64,000 bases of DNA from contig NZ_CP100763.1 in NCBI RefSeq assembly GCF_024296685.1, forward strand, positions 1,860,001 to 1,924,000. Direction: 5' to 3'. Position 1 is the first letter of the stretch. Each line of letters begins with the position of its first letter. This document shows, one piece after another, positions 52,616 to 61,673 of this stretch. The DNA comes from Natrinema marinum (GTDB taxonomy: Archaea > Halobacteriota > Halobacteria > Halobacteriales > Natrialbaceae). The notes under the pieces were generated by a model that saw only the letters and a program-made list of their open reading frames with translations, made no database searches and was not told the DNA's origin. Position numbers and translations under genes: made by a program.

Positions 52616-53278
52616 CTACTCGTCCGCGCAGATCTCGACGAAGTTCCGCAGGATCTGCAGCCCCGTCTCGCCGCTCTTTTCGGGGTGGAACTGCGTGCCG
52701 AAGACGTTGCCCGCCTCGTTGGCGACGATCGAGGGGAACTCGCGTTCGTAGTCGGTCGTCGCGACCGTCGCCTCCTCGTCGTCGGGGACCGCGTAGTAGG
52801 AGTGGACGAAGTAGGCGTAGTTGCCGTCCACACCGTCGACCAGCGGGTGCTCGCGCTGTACCTCGAGTTCGTTCCAGCCCATGTGGGGCACTTTCTGGCC
52901 CTCGGCGAACCGGACGTTGGTTCCCGGAACCAGATCCAGCCCTTCGACGGCGGCGTCGCCGTCGGTCTCGCCCTCCTCGCTCGAGGTCAGCAGCATCTGC
53001 ATCCCGAGACAGATGCCAAACAGCGGCTGACCGCGGTCGGCGACCGCGAGGAGGTCCTCGCGGAGCGGATCGGCGTTCTCGACGCCCTCGCGAAACGCGC
53101 CGACACCGGGCAGGACGACGCCGTCGGCCGTCTCGAACGCCGCGGGGTCGTCGGTGATCTCGACTTCGGCACCTGCCCGCTCCAAGCCGCGGGTGACGCT
53201 GCGGAGGTTCCCCAGTCCGTAGTCGACGACGACGACGGAGGCGAGGGACTGCTCCTGTGTTGCGGAGACGCTGCTCAT
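52616..53278 (-). CDS. hisH: imidazole glycerol phosphate synthase subunit HisH
   Basis: This 220-residue class I glutamine amidotransferase provides ammonia to HisF in histidine synthesis. It has VVVVDYGLGNLRSVTRGLE (15-33), VLPGVGAFREGV, the nucleophile Cys90 in PLFGICLGMQML, HSYYAVPDDE, and the His/Glu of FGTQFHPEKSGETG (~199-212). No other his gene is in the window, consistent with scattered his genes in haloarchaea. The start at 53278 has an 11-residue tail before the core; a later start is possible. Confidence 0.95.
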   Translation of the reverse strand: MSSVSATQEQSLASVVVVDYGLGNLRSVTRGLERAGAEVEITDDPAAFETADGVVLPGVGAFREGVENADPLREDLLAVADRGQPLFGICLGMQMLLTSSEEGETDGDAAVEGLDLVPGTNVRFAEGQKVPHMGWNELEVQREHPLVDGVDGNYAYFVHSYYAVPDDEEATVATTDYEREFPSIVANEAGNVFGTQFHPEKSGETGLQILRNFVEICADE

Positions 53279-53331
53279 ATCGGTACTCGGTGCAGCGCGT
53301 TGAAGTGCGTTGCCCTTCGCGCAATCGCGGG

Positions 53332-53799
53332 CTACTCGAGCGTCGAGCGTTCGCCCGTCGCCTCCGCAGGCCTACGCCCGCCGTCGCCGCTATCGTCGCC
53401 GACGTGCCGTCGCCGCCGGTACACGTAGTACGCGATCGCCGGGGTCGAGAGCAGATACGGATATGCTAGCACCGCACCGGCGAGGTGGACGACGCCGAGG
53501 ACGCCGACGAGCCACGGGTTCGGGTTCCACGCGGGGTGGTCGCGGAGCGCGCGTGCGTCCATGACCAGCGCGACCGCGACGATCGCGGCGAACAGGTACG
53601 ACAGCCAGCCGGCGAGGACGGTCACGACGAAGGCGGCGATTCCGACGCCGATCGAGCCGCCCTCGCTCGCCGAGACGAAGAGTCGAAGCCCGGCGTACGA
53701 ACTGAGCATCGAAACCGGTCCGACCGGGAACAGGTACACGCCGTATCGCCACGACGGGTCGGCGGCCGCCGGCGGTTCGGAATCGGGGGCGGACGACAT
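53332..53799 (-). CDS. 155-residue membrane protein
   Basis: The ATG at 53799 (MSSAPDSEPPAAADPSWRYG) is followed by about four helices (~18-40, 52-76, 94-112, 115-128) and a basic/Asp-rich tail (YRRRRHVGDDSGDGG). No family is recognised. A TATA-like atatacac is ~33 nt upstream. It lies 53 nt after hisH on the same strand. Confidence 0.65.
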   Translation of the reverse strand: MSSAPDSEPPAAADPSWRYGVYLFPVGPVSMLSSYAGLRLFVSASEGGSIGVGIAAFVVTVLAGWLSYLFAAIVAVALVMDARALRDHPAWNPNPWLVGVLGVVHLAGAVLAYPYLLSTPAIAYYVYRRRRHVGDDSGDGGRRPAEATGERSTLE

Positions 53800-53928
53800 A
53801 CGTAACCCTGTATCGACAGGCAAGACGTGTATATTCACTGAATTTTGTAGACAGATAAAACGCCGACTCACGCGGTGTTCGTCGATTCCGGCCGCCATCG
53901 AACGCGACTGACGACCGCTATCCGGCCG

Positions 53929-54525
53929 TCAGAAGTCGTCAAAGCGCGTCTGCCCGCCGTCGCTGTCGGCAACGCCCGCGAGATCGGCCGCCCGCTGTAA
54001 CGCGGCCTCGAACGTCTCCCGCTGGCTGCGGTCGTACAGCGTCGCCGCCGGGTGGACACAGAGCAGCACACGCCGCGGCGCGTCCTCGATGCGGACCTCC
54101 TCGAGATCGCCGGCCTCCTTCGTGACTGCGACGGAACGCCCCAGGAGGTGCTCGCTGGGTACCTTGCCCAGCGTGACGATCACCTCGGGGTCGAGCGCGT
54201 CGATCTCTCGCTCGAGGTAGCCCCGGCAGTTCCCGAGCTCCTCTTCGGTGGGATCGCGGTTCTCGGGCGGCCGACAGCGGACGCAGTTGGTGATTCGGAC
54301 GTCCTTGCGCGCGAGTCCGACGTCTCGAAGGCCGTCGTCCAGGACGGAGCCGCTGCGCCCGACGAACGGTTCGCCCTGCTCGTCCTCGTTGGCGCCGGGG
54401 CCCTCGCCGACGAACAGCAGGTCGGCGTCCTCGGGGCCGGTGCCGTTGACGATCCGACTGCGGGAGTCGACCAGCGCCGGACAGCGTGTACACTCGGTGA
54501 CGCAGAGATCCGTCATTTCACCCAT
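53929..54525 (-). CDS. uracil-DNA glycosylase, Fe-S type (family 4)
   Basis: This 198-residue UDG removes uracil from DNA. Fe-S ligands: ECTRCPAL (C12, C15), CVRCRPPENR (C81/C84) and C100 (GNCRGYL). The motif GEGPGANEDEQGEPFVGRSG (40-59) is the family 4 active site; HPAATLYD near the end is the second. It starts at ATG 54525 (MGEMTDLCV), with 54531 equally possible. It matters in a high-G+C genome exposed to cytosine deamination. Confidence 0.93.
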   Translation of the reverse strand: MGEMTDLCVTECTRCPALVDSRSRIVNGTGPEDADLLFVGEGPGANEDEQGEPFVGRSGSVLDDGLRDVGLARKDVRITNCVRCRPPENRDPTEEELGNCRGYLEREIDALDPEVIVTLGKVPSEHLLGRSVAVTKEAGDLEEVRIEDAPRRVLLCVHPAATLYDRSQRETFEAALQRAADLAGVADSDGGQTRFDDF

Positions 54526-54699
54526 AGCCACGGCTCGAACGGCTGGCTACTATGGTTTTCCCTTTGGCTGTCGTCCGCCGTCCGAACGTCGCTTCGATAT
54601 CCGTCTCGAGGAGTCTGTCGAAACCCTCAGCAGTTGCTGCAAATGCCGTGCTGAAGACAGAGGGTGAGTGCAGTAGGTCGAACCCGACACGCGAGAGCG

Positions 54700-55056
54700 T
54701 TACTTCCGACGACCAAGCAGATACCCTGTGAGAAAACAGACGAGAAGTACAGTGATGCGACGGCGAGTAGAAGTCGGTCGAACGAATCTCGTCTCATTTT
54801 CAGTTACTTCGACCACGCCGACGGGTTTTGCCGAAACACCGCCTCCGATGCCGCCACCCTCGTTGTCTTGCGTGGACTGGTCGTCAGGTGAGTTCACGGG
54901 ACTCGACCCGTATCCGGCGCCAAACCCGTATGCGACCTTCGCCACGGGAATGATGGTTCGGCCATCGGTTTCGATTGGATCGCCGTACACTGACTTGACG
55001 GATGCCGAGCCGTGGAGCGGTTCGAGGACGGTCGTGAGCCGGTCGATTACGTTCAT
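54700..55056 (-). CDS. GerW/YtfJ-family protein
   Basis: This 118-residue protein has the GerW sporulation-protein fold: VIDRLTTVLEPLHGSASVKSVYGDPIETDGRTIIPVAKVAYGFGAG, a Gly-rich linker and a C-terminal basic segment with a helix (VLLVCFLTGYLLGRRK) that may anchor it. GerW-like genes occur in many non-sporulating archaea; no spore function is implied. The ATG at 55056 has a GGAGG 9 nt upstream. Longer frames upstream are not used. Confidence 0.82.
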   Translation of the reverse strand: MNVIDRLTTVLEPLHGSASVKSVYGDPIETDGRTIIPVAKVAYGFGAGYGSSPVNSPDDQSTQDNEGGGIGGGVSAKPVGVVEVTENETRFVRPTSTRRRITVLLVCFLTGYLLGRRK

Positions 55057-55200
55057 GAGGTGCCCTCCACTGACACTTCGACGGCCAGCCACATAGGACC
55101 CCCAATCGTCAGGGTGTTCTCGACTGGAAGACACTGCCGTGACCGATACGCGCGCTGTATTCAGCACTATCCAATAGCTATCGCGCTGGGTATAGAAGTT

Positions 55201-55776
55201 CTAGACGGACCGAGCGTACGAATCGGCCGCTCGAGCCGCCAGCTTCGCCACCCGAATCGGCTCCGGGCGGCCGCCTTCGGGCGTGAACGCGCGGACGATC
55301 TCGTCAGCGTCGGCGGGCTCGAGACCGAGACACCTGACGTAGACCGTCTCGTCGTCGACCGTCAGTTCGCGGCGGTCCGGGAGCGACCGATAGGTCTCGA
55401 GTCGGTCTTCGAGTTCGGCGCCCGAAAACGCGTCCCGGAGGCCGGCCGCGAGCCCGTCGCTCGCCTCGAACGTGACGGCGAGGACCGGTCGGTCGGCGAC
55501 CTCGTGAACGCGCGAAAGATCCAGAAGGTTGTACCACGCGGGGGCGACAGCGCCGAGCATGACATACCGGACGTCCGGCCGGCCGAGGTCCTCGAGCAGG
55601 GCGACGACGGCGTCGGTGGCATCGGTGCCGCCGACGGTGCAGCCCTCGCAGGTGAGCCCGTCACAGACGCGGTCGGCGCGGACGACGGCACCTGCCAGCG
55701 TGCTTCGGTTCCGACCGTCGTCGCGGTCTTCGCGGTACGATTCCGCGATGCCCAGCGCCCGCACCCCGGCTTTCAT
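55201..55776 (-). CDS. DUF99 family protein
   Basis: This 191-residue protein matches DUF99 (RNase H-fold, related to endonuclease V): MKAGVRALGIAESYRED, AGAVVRADRVCDGL, RYVMLGAVAPAWYNLLDL, PVLAVTFEASDG and a C-terminal FTPEGGRPEPIRVAKLAAR. Activity is unproven. The ATG overlaps the DUF5786 TGA by one base (tgatg), so the two are cotranslated. Confidence 0.9.
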   Translation of the reverse strand: MKAGVRALGIAESYREDRDDGRNRSTLAGAVVRADRVCDGLTCEGCTVGGTDATDAVVALLEDLGRPDVRYVMLGAVAPAWYNLLDLSRVHEVADRPVLAVTFEASDGLAAGLRDAFSGAELEDRLETYRSLPDRRELTVDDETVYVRCLGLEPADADEIVRAFTPEGGRPEPIRVAKLAARAADSYARSV

Positions 55777-55955
55777 CAGGCGTCGTCTTCGTCTTTGATC
55801 TCCTTGAGCCGATCGAGGAGTTCGTCGCTAGACGCGCCGTTTTCGAACTCGATACTCCCGTCGTGGCTGTTCTCTCCCGATTTTACTGCGTCATCGTCGT
55901 CAAAATCAGCGTCCACTTCCTGCTGTTCGGATTCGTCGTAGCTCCCGAATCCCAT
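55776..55955 (-). CDS. DUF5786 family small protein
   Basis: This 59-residue acidic protein from the ATG at 55955 starts MGFGSYDESEQQEVDADFDD and has a C-terminal helix SSDELLDRLKEIKDEDDA. The opening 'MGFGSYDESEQ' is the signature of haloarchaeal DUF5786. It ends inside the DUF99 start (1-nt overlap). Function unknown; its place ahead of DUF99 suggests a paired job. Confidence 0.85.
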   Translation of the reverse strand: MGFGSYDESEQQEVDADFDDDDAVKSGENSHDGSIEFENGASSDELLDRLKEIKDEDDA

Positions 55956-56178
55956 ACACTGTTACCTACGGGATACCGATTGAAAAGTTCCATGGTTACC
56001 CGTTTATTAGGGTTTATAGTTGAGTCACACTCCCGAGAAAATCCGCGTCGTCGACGATATAGCCACGTTCTGTAACATATCCGCCATATAGCGCGCGCTC
56101 GTTGCGCCAGCGCGGCCGGAACTGCGTTCGGCCGGCTCGGTGCCATCGTTTTTGTCATCGGCCCGCAACTGTCCGGGT

Positions 56179-56847
56179 ATGGAAGTCCACCACGTCACCG
56201 AGGACGCGGAGACGTTCACCTGCAACGCCTACCTCGCCGTCGGCGACCGAACGACGCTGGTCGACGCCGGCGCGATGGACGGCGTCGTCGACGAGATTCG
56301 CGCACACACCGACGATCTCGAGGCGGTCGTCCTGACTCACCAGCACGGCGACCACGTCGCCCAGCTCGAGGCCGTCGTCGAGGCGTTCGATCCGGACGTG
56401 TACGCCTACGCCGATCATCCGGCGCGCACCCACGAGATCGACGACGGCGACAGCGTCGAGATCGGCGACGAGACGTTCGACGTGGTCTTCACGCCGGGCC
56501 ACGCAGACGACCACGTCTCGCTGGTTTCCGAGTCGTCGCTGTTCTCCGGCGACGTGGTCGTCCACGACGACGGGGCCTTCGACTACGGTAGCTTCGGCCG
56601 CACCGACATGGCCGGCCAGTCCCGGGAGCGACTCATCGAGAGCATCCGGGACCTGCTCGAGCGTATGCCCGACGGCGGTCGCGCGAGCGACGCGAGCGCG
56701 GCCTCGGGAGACGAGCAGAGCGAGTCTGCCGGCGTCGAGCATATGTACGCCGGCCACGGCGGCGTCTTCCACGGCGATGTCCGCGATGTGGTCGAGACGG
56801 CGCTCGAGCGGGCCGAGAAGCGGGAGCCGAAGTACCCCGACGAGTAG
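56179..56847 (+). CDS. metallo-beta-lactamase-fold hydrolase
   Basis: This 222-residue hydrolase has the metal site THQHGDH (53-59), FTPGHADDHVSLV, SGDVVVHDDGAF and GHGG near the end (~196-199). Starts MEVHHVTEDAETFTCNAYLAV. Glyoxalase-II-like thioester hydrolases share this layout, but a specific substrate is not indicated. A Ser/Glu-rich insert (~175-190) is unusual. Confidence 0.88.
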   Translation: MEVHHVTEDAETFTCNAYLAVGDRTTLVDAGAMDGVVDEIRAHTDDLEAVVLTHQHGDHVAQLEAVVEAFDPDVYAYADHPARTHEIDDGDSVEIGDETFDVVFTPGHADDHVSLVSESSLFSGDVVVHDDGAFDYGSFGRTDMAGQSRERLIESIRDLLERMPDGGRASDASAASGDEQSESAGVEHMYAGHGGVFHGDVRDVVETALERAEKREPKYPDE

Positions 56848-57019
56848 GGATCCGTTCGACCCCGGTCGTCCTCTTCTCGCTACGAATCCGTGTGGTGGCT
56901 TTCTCTCCGGGAGCTGGCTAAATATAGTATTTTGGCACTCGGGATTTGCGAGACGCACTCCGAATAATACGTGTCAATTGGGGATAAAGAATAACTCGCT
57001 GGAACGACTGCCAGAGAGT

Positions 57020-57427
57020 ATGAACGTGGAGGGGGAGAATATCGCTGTAGAGGGACTGCCCGGCGGTGACGCCGTACGGACCGATGGTGGAGGTAAGGGA
57101 CTGGATACGCTGTTAGCTCTCGTCTCGAGTCGCCGACGACGGCACGCGCTCTACTATCTCCGGGAGTCCGAGACCGCGAGCGTCGACGAACTGGCGAAGC
57201 GGCTCACAGAAAGCACCGATACGATCTCGGAGTCGCCGAGTACCGATCAGCTCTCCCGAACGAAGGTTGAGCTGGTCCACGCCGTACTCCCGAAGTTGCA
57301 GGAAGCGGGCTGTATCGACTACGATCCTCGAAGCGAGACCATCCGATACAGACGGCCGTCGACATCCCTGACGACTGTTCTCGACGTCTGCTCGGACCTC
57401 GAGTCGACCCCGATGGAGTTCGAATGA
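57020..57427 (+). CDS. DUF7344-type HTH regulator
   Basis: This 135-residue winged-helix protein has DTLLALVSSRRRRHALYYLRE, ASVDELAKRLTES, a Ser-rich loop, then KVELVHAVLPKLQEAGCIDYDPRSETIRYR, the DUF7344 pattern. It is a small transcription factor. The upstream region is AT-rich (ctaaatatagtatttt at 56918-56933; gataaagaataac near 56981), so the promoter position is uncertain. It is the second DUF7344 gene in the window, besides 1582. Confidence 0.78.
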   Translation: MNVEGENIAVEGLPGGDAVRTDGGGKGLDTLLALVSSRRRRHALYYLRESETASVDELAKRLTESTDTISESPSTDQLSRTKVELVHAVLPKLQEAGCIDYDPRSETIRYRRPSTSLTTVLDVCSDLESTPMEFE

Positions 57428-57609
57428 CCGCCGCCGAACCGACGAGGGGCGACGGATAAGACAGAGCGATACAGTGGCGACCGGCGCCGTCGAACTCACC
57501 GAGACGCAGACCGGTCTCGTGGCGAGAACGGACGGCGACTCGAGAGAACGGGAGACCGAACGGGCGATGCGACTCCGAGCGCGAGAAAGCGGCCGAGAAC
57601 GGAGCGTCG

Positions 57610-57759
57610 TTATGCGGCGCGGGGCTCTTTCGCCTTGGGACGAAGCTTCTCGTAGCCGCACTTGCGACAGCGGTTCGATCGCTTGGAGTTGCGCGCGTTA
57701 CAGCGCATGCAGATCATCTTCTCGAGCGTCCGTTTCTCTGCGGCGTCGAAACTGGCCAT
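57610..57759 (-). CDS. rpl40e: large-subunit ribosomal protein eL40
   Basis: This 49-residue L40e reads [46 protein letters not shown]. The C4 zinc finger is CMRC...CRKC, as in the universal archaeal and eukaryal eL40. It has the basic composition of a ribosomal protein in an otherwise acidic proteome. Confidence 0.95.
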   Translation of the reverse strand: MASFDAAEKRTLEKMICMRCNARNSKRSNRCRKCGYEKLRPKAKEPRAA

Positions 57760-57857
57760 ACCCGTCCTTTAGCCGTGGTGCATTTAACCGCTGTGATTGC
57801 CGTACCGGCCGGCGTAGGCGCTTCCGCCGATTCGGCCACCTAAGACGACCCGAGCCG

Positions 57858-58361
57858 TCACTCCTCGTCGGCCAGGTAGTCGTCCTGCACCGCGACGACC
57901 TCGCTCGAGTCCGCACACTCGTTGTACCGACGTAGTGGCTCCTCGTTGAGCGTCAGGAAGGTCTCGCCCCAGCGGAACGGCTCGAGGATGTCTTCGGCCA
58001 GTTCCCGCTCACCGAAGATACAGGCCGCGCCGGCCAGCGCCTCGACGGTGGTCAGCCGGAACGGCCGGCCGTAGTTGACCGGGTTCGCGGCGACGAGAAA
58101 GGGGAGCGCCCGATGGACGCCGTTCATTCGGAACGACGCGGCCTCGGCCGACTCCCACGAGCAATCGAGGGCGACCAGCGTCCCCAACCCCTCCTCGCAA
58201 TCGGCCGGCGAGAGCGCCTGCTCGGCGTGGGGGTTGAGCACGACCCCGTAGGGCACCTGCCCCATCAATCGATAGAGGGTCGCCTTGTCGAAGCGCTCGA
58301 GGCGACGCGCGGTGCACTTCTCGGGGTCGTCGTCGCCCTCGTAGTAGACGTGACACTCCAC
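57858..58361 (-). CDS. tsr3: 16S rRNA aminocarboxypropyltransferase Tsr3 (DUF367)
   Basis: This 167-residue enzyme transfers the acp group from SAM to the hypermodified pseudouridine of small-subunit rRNA. It has [40 protein letters not shown] and [28 protein letters not shown], all typical of DUF367/Tsr3. Start [18 protein letters not shown]. It follows the eL40 gene on the same strand, a translation-related pair. Confidence 0.92.
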   Translation of the reverse strand: MECHVYYEGDDDPEKCTARRLERFDKATLYRLMGQVPYGVVLNPHAEQALSPADCEEGLGTLVALDCSWESAEAASFRMNGVHRALPFLVAANPVNYGRPFRLTTVEALAGAACIFGERELAEDILEPFRWGETFLTLNEEPLRRYNECADSSEVVAVQDDYLADEE

Positions 58362-58506
58362 GCGAGCCGGTACGAGGAGCCGAGAGAAAAGGAATGTGAA
58401 ACGGCGCCGGCGAGTAGCGCTCGAGGATCTGGCGGCAGGACAGGACCGTTCGGCGCGACAGTCAGGAGAGTAGCACGCTTTTGACGCTCGCCGCGAAACG
58501 CCACGT

Positions 58507-58830
58507 ATGGATTCGGCCGCGCTCGTCCGGCGATACTACGATGCGCTCGACGACCACGACTACGACGCGCTCGAGGACGTCCTCGCGCCCGCGTTCTCCC
58601 AGCGTCGCCCCGATCGCACGTTCGAGGACCGCGACGCCTTCGTCGCGTTCATGCGCGACGAGCGGCCGAACCCGGACACCAGCCACCATCTCGAGTCGGT
58701 CGTCACTGCGGACGAGCGGGTCGCGGTCCGGGGCCGCGTGACCGAGGGCGGTACGACGCTCTTCGAGTTCGCGGACTTCTTCGAACTCGGGGACGGACGG
58801 ATCGGCCGGCTCGAGACCTATTCGCGCTAA
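58507..58830 (+). CDS. SnoaL/NTF2-like protein
   Basis: This 107-residue alpha+beta cone protein starts [48 protein letters not shown], with [18 protein letters not shown] and [19 protein letters not shown]. It is typical of the nuclear transport factor 2-like/SnoaL fold; the role is unknown (polyketide cyclase or a ketosteroid-isomerase-like pocket). TATA-like gcttttgac is ~28 nt upstream, so it is leaderless. Confidence 0.85.
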   Translation: MDSAALVRRYYDALDDHDYDALEDVLAPAFSQRRPDRTFEDRDAFVAFMRDERPNPDTSHHLESVVTADERVAVRGRVTEGGTTLFEFADFFELGDGRIGRLETYSR

Positions 58831-58831
58831 C

Positions 58832-59974
58832 TTAGGCCGAGCAGTTGTTCGGTCCTAACTCGAGTTCGACGCGCTCTTCCGGTGGAACCTCCGCAACGCC
58901 GCGGTTGTACTCGATGATCTCCTCGTAGTTCGACGGCTTCTCGCCGGCGTCGGCCATCCGCTCGACGAACGCGTCTCTCTCAAGGCTGAGCAGGTCGATC
59001 CCCGTCCGCGCGTGGCGGATCGTCGTCCGGATCGGTTCGCCGGGCGCGCCGTGTTCGAACTCGCCGTCCGCGGTGACCGTTACGTGCCCCGGGAGGACGA
59101 CGATGCCTTCGGGCTCGGCCAGGATCGTCCGGTGGAGCGTCTCGTAGAGCAGTTTCGCCCCCCGTTCTCCCTCGTCCTCGCTGAACTCCAGTTCCGTCCG
59201 GCCCGTCGAGTCGACGTGCAGCGTGTCGGCGGTCAGCAGCGCCCGGTCGTCCACCAGCAGAGAGATCATCTCGCTCGTGTGCCCCGGCGCGAACACCGCT
59301 TTCACCTCGCGCTCGCCGACCGCGAGGACCTCGTTTCGCTCGAGCGGCGTGTACTCACGCTCCACGTCGCGCTCGCTCGCCCGCTCGCCGAGATAGTAGG
59401 GGACGCCGAGGTCGTCGGCCAACTGGCGGCCGCCGGAGATGTGATCGGCGTGCACGTGCGTGTCGATCACGCCGGTGATCGAGAGCCCGCGCTCTTCGGC
59501 GGCGACCTCGTACTCGTCGGTGTCCGCGGTCGGGTCGACGACGACGGCCTTGCCCGTCTCGGCGCAGCCGACGACGTAGCCGAGACAGCCCTTCGCGCGC
59601 CGCTGGATCTGGACGACCGTCAGGCCCTCGCCAGCGTCGATCTCCGCGCGGTCGTAGACGCCGCTCCACCCTTTCATCCCGCCGTCGACCGCCGCCACGT
59701 CGAACTCGTCGGTCGCCGACTCGAGGCGCGTCGCCAGGTTGCTCGAAGAGATTCCCTTCGCGCAGACGGTGATCACGCGGTCGGCGTCGCCGACGGTCTC
59801 CGCTAACTCCTCAAGGCGACCGTCGAGTTCCTCCTCGGGACCGAACGGGAAGTGGACCGCGCCGGCGATGTGCCAGGCTTCGTAGCTGTCTTCGGAGCGA
59901 GTGTCGACGAGAACGTAGTCCGCGTCCTCGTCCTGTAGTTCGGCGAGTCGACTGGGCGAAATTGTGGTAACCAT
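58832..59974 (-). CDS. rhodanese-MBL fusion, persulfide-dioxygenase-like
   Basis: This 380-residue fusion has an N-terminal rhodanese domain (~1-110) with active-site Cys71 in VCAKGISSS and DTRSEDSYEAWHIAGAVHFP. The C-terminal metallo-beta-lactamase domain has THVHADHISGG (172-182), APGHTSEMISLL and a TADTLHVDSTGRTE segment. ETHE1-type enzymes oxidise glutathione persulfide; the rhodanese fusion fits sulfur-transfer plus oxidation. Haloarchaea use gamma-glutamylcysteine rather than glutathione, so the real thiol may differ. Confidence 0.88.
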   Translation of the reverse strand: MVTTISPSRLAELQDEDADYVLVDTRSEDSYEAWHIAGAVHFPFGPEEELDGRLEELAETVGDADRVITVCAKGISSSNLATRLESATDEFDVAAVDGGMKGWSGVYDRAEIDAGEGLTVVQIQRRAKGCLGYVVGCAETGKAVVVDPTADTDEYEVAAEERGLSITGVIDTHVHADHISGGRQLADDLGVPYYLGERASERDVEREYTPLERNEVLAVGEREVKAVFAPGHTSEMISLLVDDRALLTADTLHVDSTGRTELEFSEDEGERGAKLLYETLHRTILAEPEGIVVLPGHVTVTADGEFEHGAPGEPIRTTIRHARTGIDLLSLERDAFVERMADAGEKPSNYEEIIEYNRGVAEVPPEERVELELGPNNCSA

Positions 59975-60121
59975 ATACGTCTATAGCGGGGCGAGCGAGG
60001 TAACCATCGACGTGTCAGTAGCAGGGTCAGCGAGCGAGGCGGTCGACGGATGTCATCAGTCCGTGCTATCTCACGCTTACCGAGAGGGTTCATTTAACTG
60101 ATACCAGTTCGAAGGGGCGGT

Positions 60122-61648
60122 ATGGCTCTGTCCGATTACGTCGCCGCCGCCGCCACCGTCCTCCGCCGCCGCCCAGGCGATATCCTCCCGATGTACCTGC
60201 TGGGCTCCGCGATCCCCGCGATCGTCCGCGTCGTTCCGTTCTTCGCGATCGCCATCGCCTACGCCTTTCTGGCGACAACCGGTCGACTCGCGTCGATTCG
60301 CGGTGACCTCGCCGCGCTGGAATCGCCACCGGACCCGAGCGCCGATCCAGAGGCGTTCGAGGCGTGGGCCAACGGACTCGAGCCGATCGTCGACCAACTC
60401 CTCGCGCCGCCGCTCGTCGCGCTGGCGGCGGTGGCCGCCGTCCTCAGTTTCCTGCTGTTCGTCGGGCTGACGGCGGTCGTCGCCGCGGGACAGCTTTCGA
60501 CCTGTTACAGCCGGCTGCAGGACAACCGCGGACTCCTCGCCGGGCTCGACGGGGCGCGCCGCTACTGGCTCCGGTTTCTCGGCCTGTTCGTCCTCGAGTT
60601 CGTCTGCTGGGCCGTGGTGCTCACCGGCGTCGGTATCGTCACGGCGCTGGCCGCTGGGGCCGCCTCGGTCGCCAGCGGCTCCGTCGCGGCGACGCTCCCC
60701 GTCGTCCTGCTGGCGGGGCTCGTCACGGTCGTGGTCCTCCTCGCGATCCGAGCCGTGTTCGCGTTCGCGCCGGTCGCGGTCGTCGTCGACGATGCCGGCG
60801 TCTTCGGCTCCCTGCGGAACACGCTCGGGTTCATCCGCGCACAGCCGGGCGGCGCAGTGTTTTACTACCTCGTCGCGCTCGTGGCAGTCGTCGCCCTCTC
60901 GACGGTCACCGGACTGCTCTCGCTCGTCGACGTCGTCACCGTCGGCTCGCTGCTCTCCGCGCTGGTCGTGTTCCCGGCGCTCGATCTGCTGAAGACGGCC
61001 GTCTACTGCGGCTACCGCGAGCGACTCGCGCCGCCGACCCCGCCGGAGCGATCGCTCCGCGAGCAGCTGCGCGACGGCCTCCGACGCGGCTGGAACGACA
61101 TGCTGTCGTTCGTCCGGTCGACGCCGGGACTCCACGCGCTCGTCGTCGTCCTCGCGCTCGTCGGCTTCGGCGCGGGCTGGGTGGCCGCCGACCCCTTCGC
61201 CGGCACGTTTCAGGCGTCGATCACGGCCCGTCTCGACGGGTGGCTACCGCCGGCGATGGCGGCGGAACTGTTCGGCAACAACTGGCTCGTCGCGCTCACG
61301 ACGGCCTACGCCGGGCTGGCGTTCGCGATCCCGGCGATCGTCTCCTTGCTGTTCAACGGCGTTTTCCTCGGGATTTACGCCCGCCTCGAGGTCGATCCGC
61401 TCGAACTGGCCGCCTTCGTCGTCCCCCACGGCATCTTCGAGATTCCGGCCATCCTCGTCGCCAGCGCGCTCGGCGTCTCCGTGGGTGCCACCGCCTGGCG
61501 GACGTGGCGCGGCCGCGCGACCCGGGCAGACCTCGCCGACGCGCTCGAGCGCGCCTTCTGGGTGCTCGTCGGCATCGGCATCGTGCTTGCGGTCGCGGCG
61601 TTCATCGAGGGATTCGTCAGCCCGTACTACTACCGGCTGTTCCTGTAG
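60122..61648 (+). CDS. SpoIIM-like membrane protein with extra N-terminal domain
   Basis: This 508-residue protein has more than ten helices. The N-terminal ~310 residues are a multi-helix domain seen with this family in haloarchaea (DUF7847-like). The C-terminal ~190 (LHALVVVLALVGFGAGWVAAD, FGNNWLVALTTAYAGLAFAIPAIVSLLFNGVFLGIYA, ELAAFVVPHGIFEIPAILVASALG) match stage II sporulation protein M. SpoIIM-like proteins in non-sporulators are of unknown function. Starts MALSDYVAAAATVLRRRPGD. Confidence 0.85.
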   Translation: MALSDYVAAAATVLRRRPGDILPMYLLGSAIPAIVRVVPFFAIAIAYAFLATTGRLASIRGDLAALESPPDPSADPEAFEAWANGLEPIVDQLLAPPLVALAAVAAVLSFLLFVGLTAVVAAGQLSTCYSRLQDNRGLLAGLDGARRYWLRFLGLFVLEFVCWAVVLTGVGIVTALAAGAASVASGSVAATLPVVLLAGLVTVVVLLAIRAVFAFAPVAVVVDDAGVFGSLRNTLGFIRAQPGGAVFYYLVALVAVVALSTVTGLLSLVDVVTVGSLLSALVVFPALDLLKTAVYCGYRERLAPPTPPERSLREQLRDGLRRGWNDMLSFVRSTPGLHALVVVLALVGFGAGWVAADPFAGTFQASITARLDGWLPPAMAAELFGNNWLVALTTAYAGLAFAIPAIVSLLFNGVFLGIYARLEVDPLELAAFVVPHGIFEIPAILVASALGVSVGATAWRTWRGRATRADLADALERAFWVLVGIGIVLAVAAFIEGFVSPYYYRLFL

Positions 61649-61673
61649 CGCAAGCGCCGTTTCTACCGTCTCG

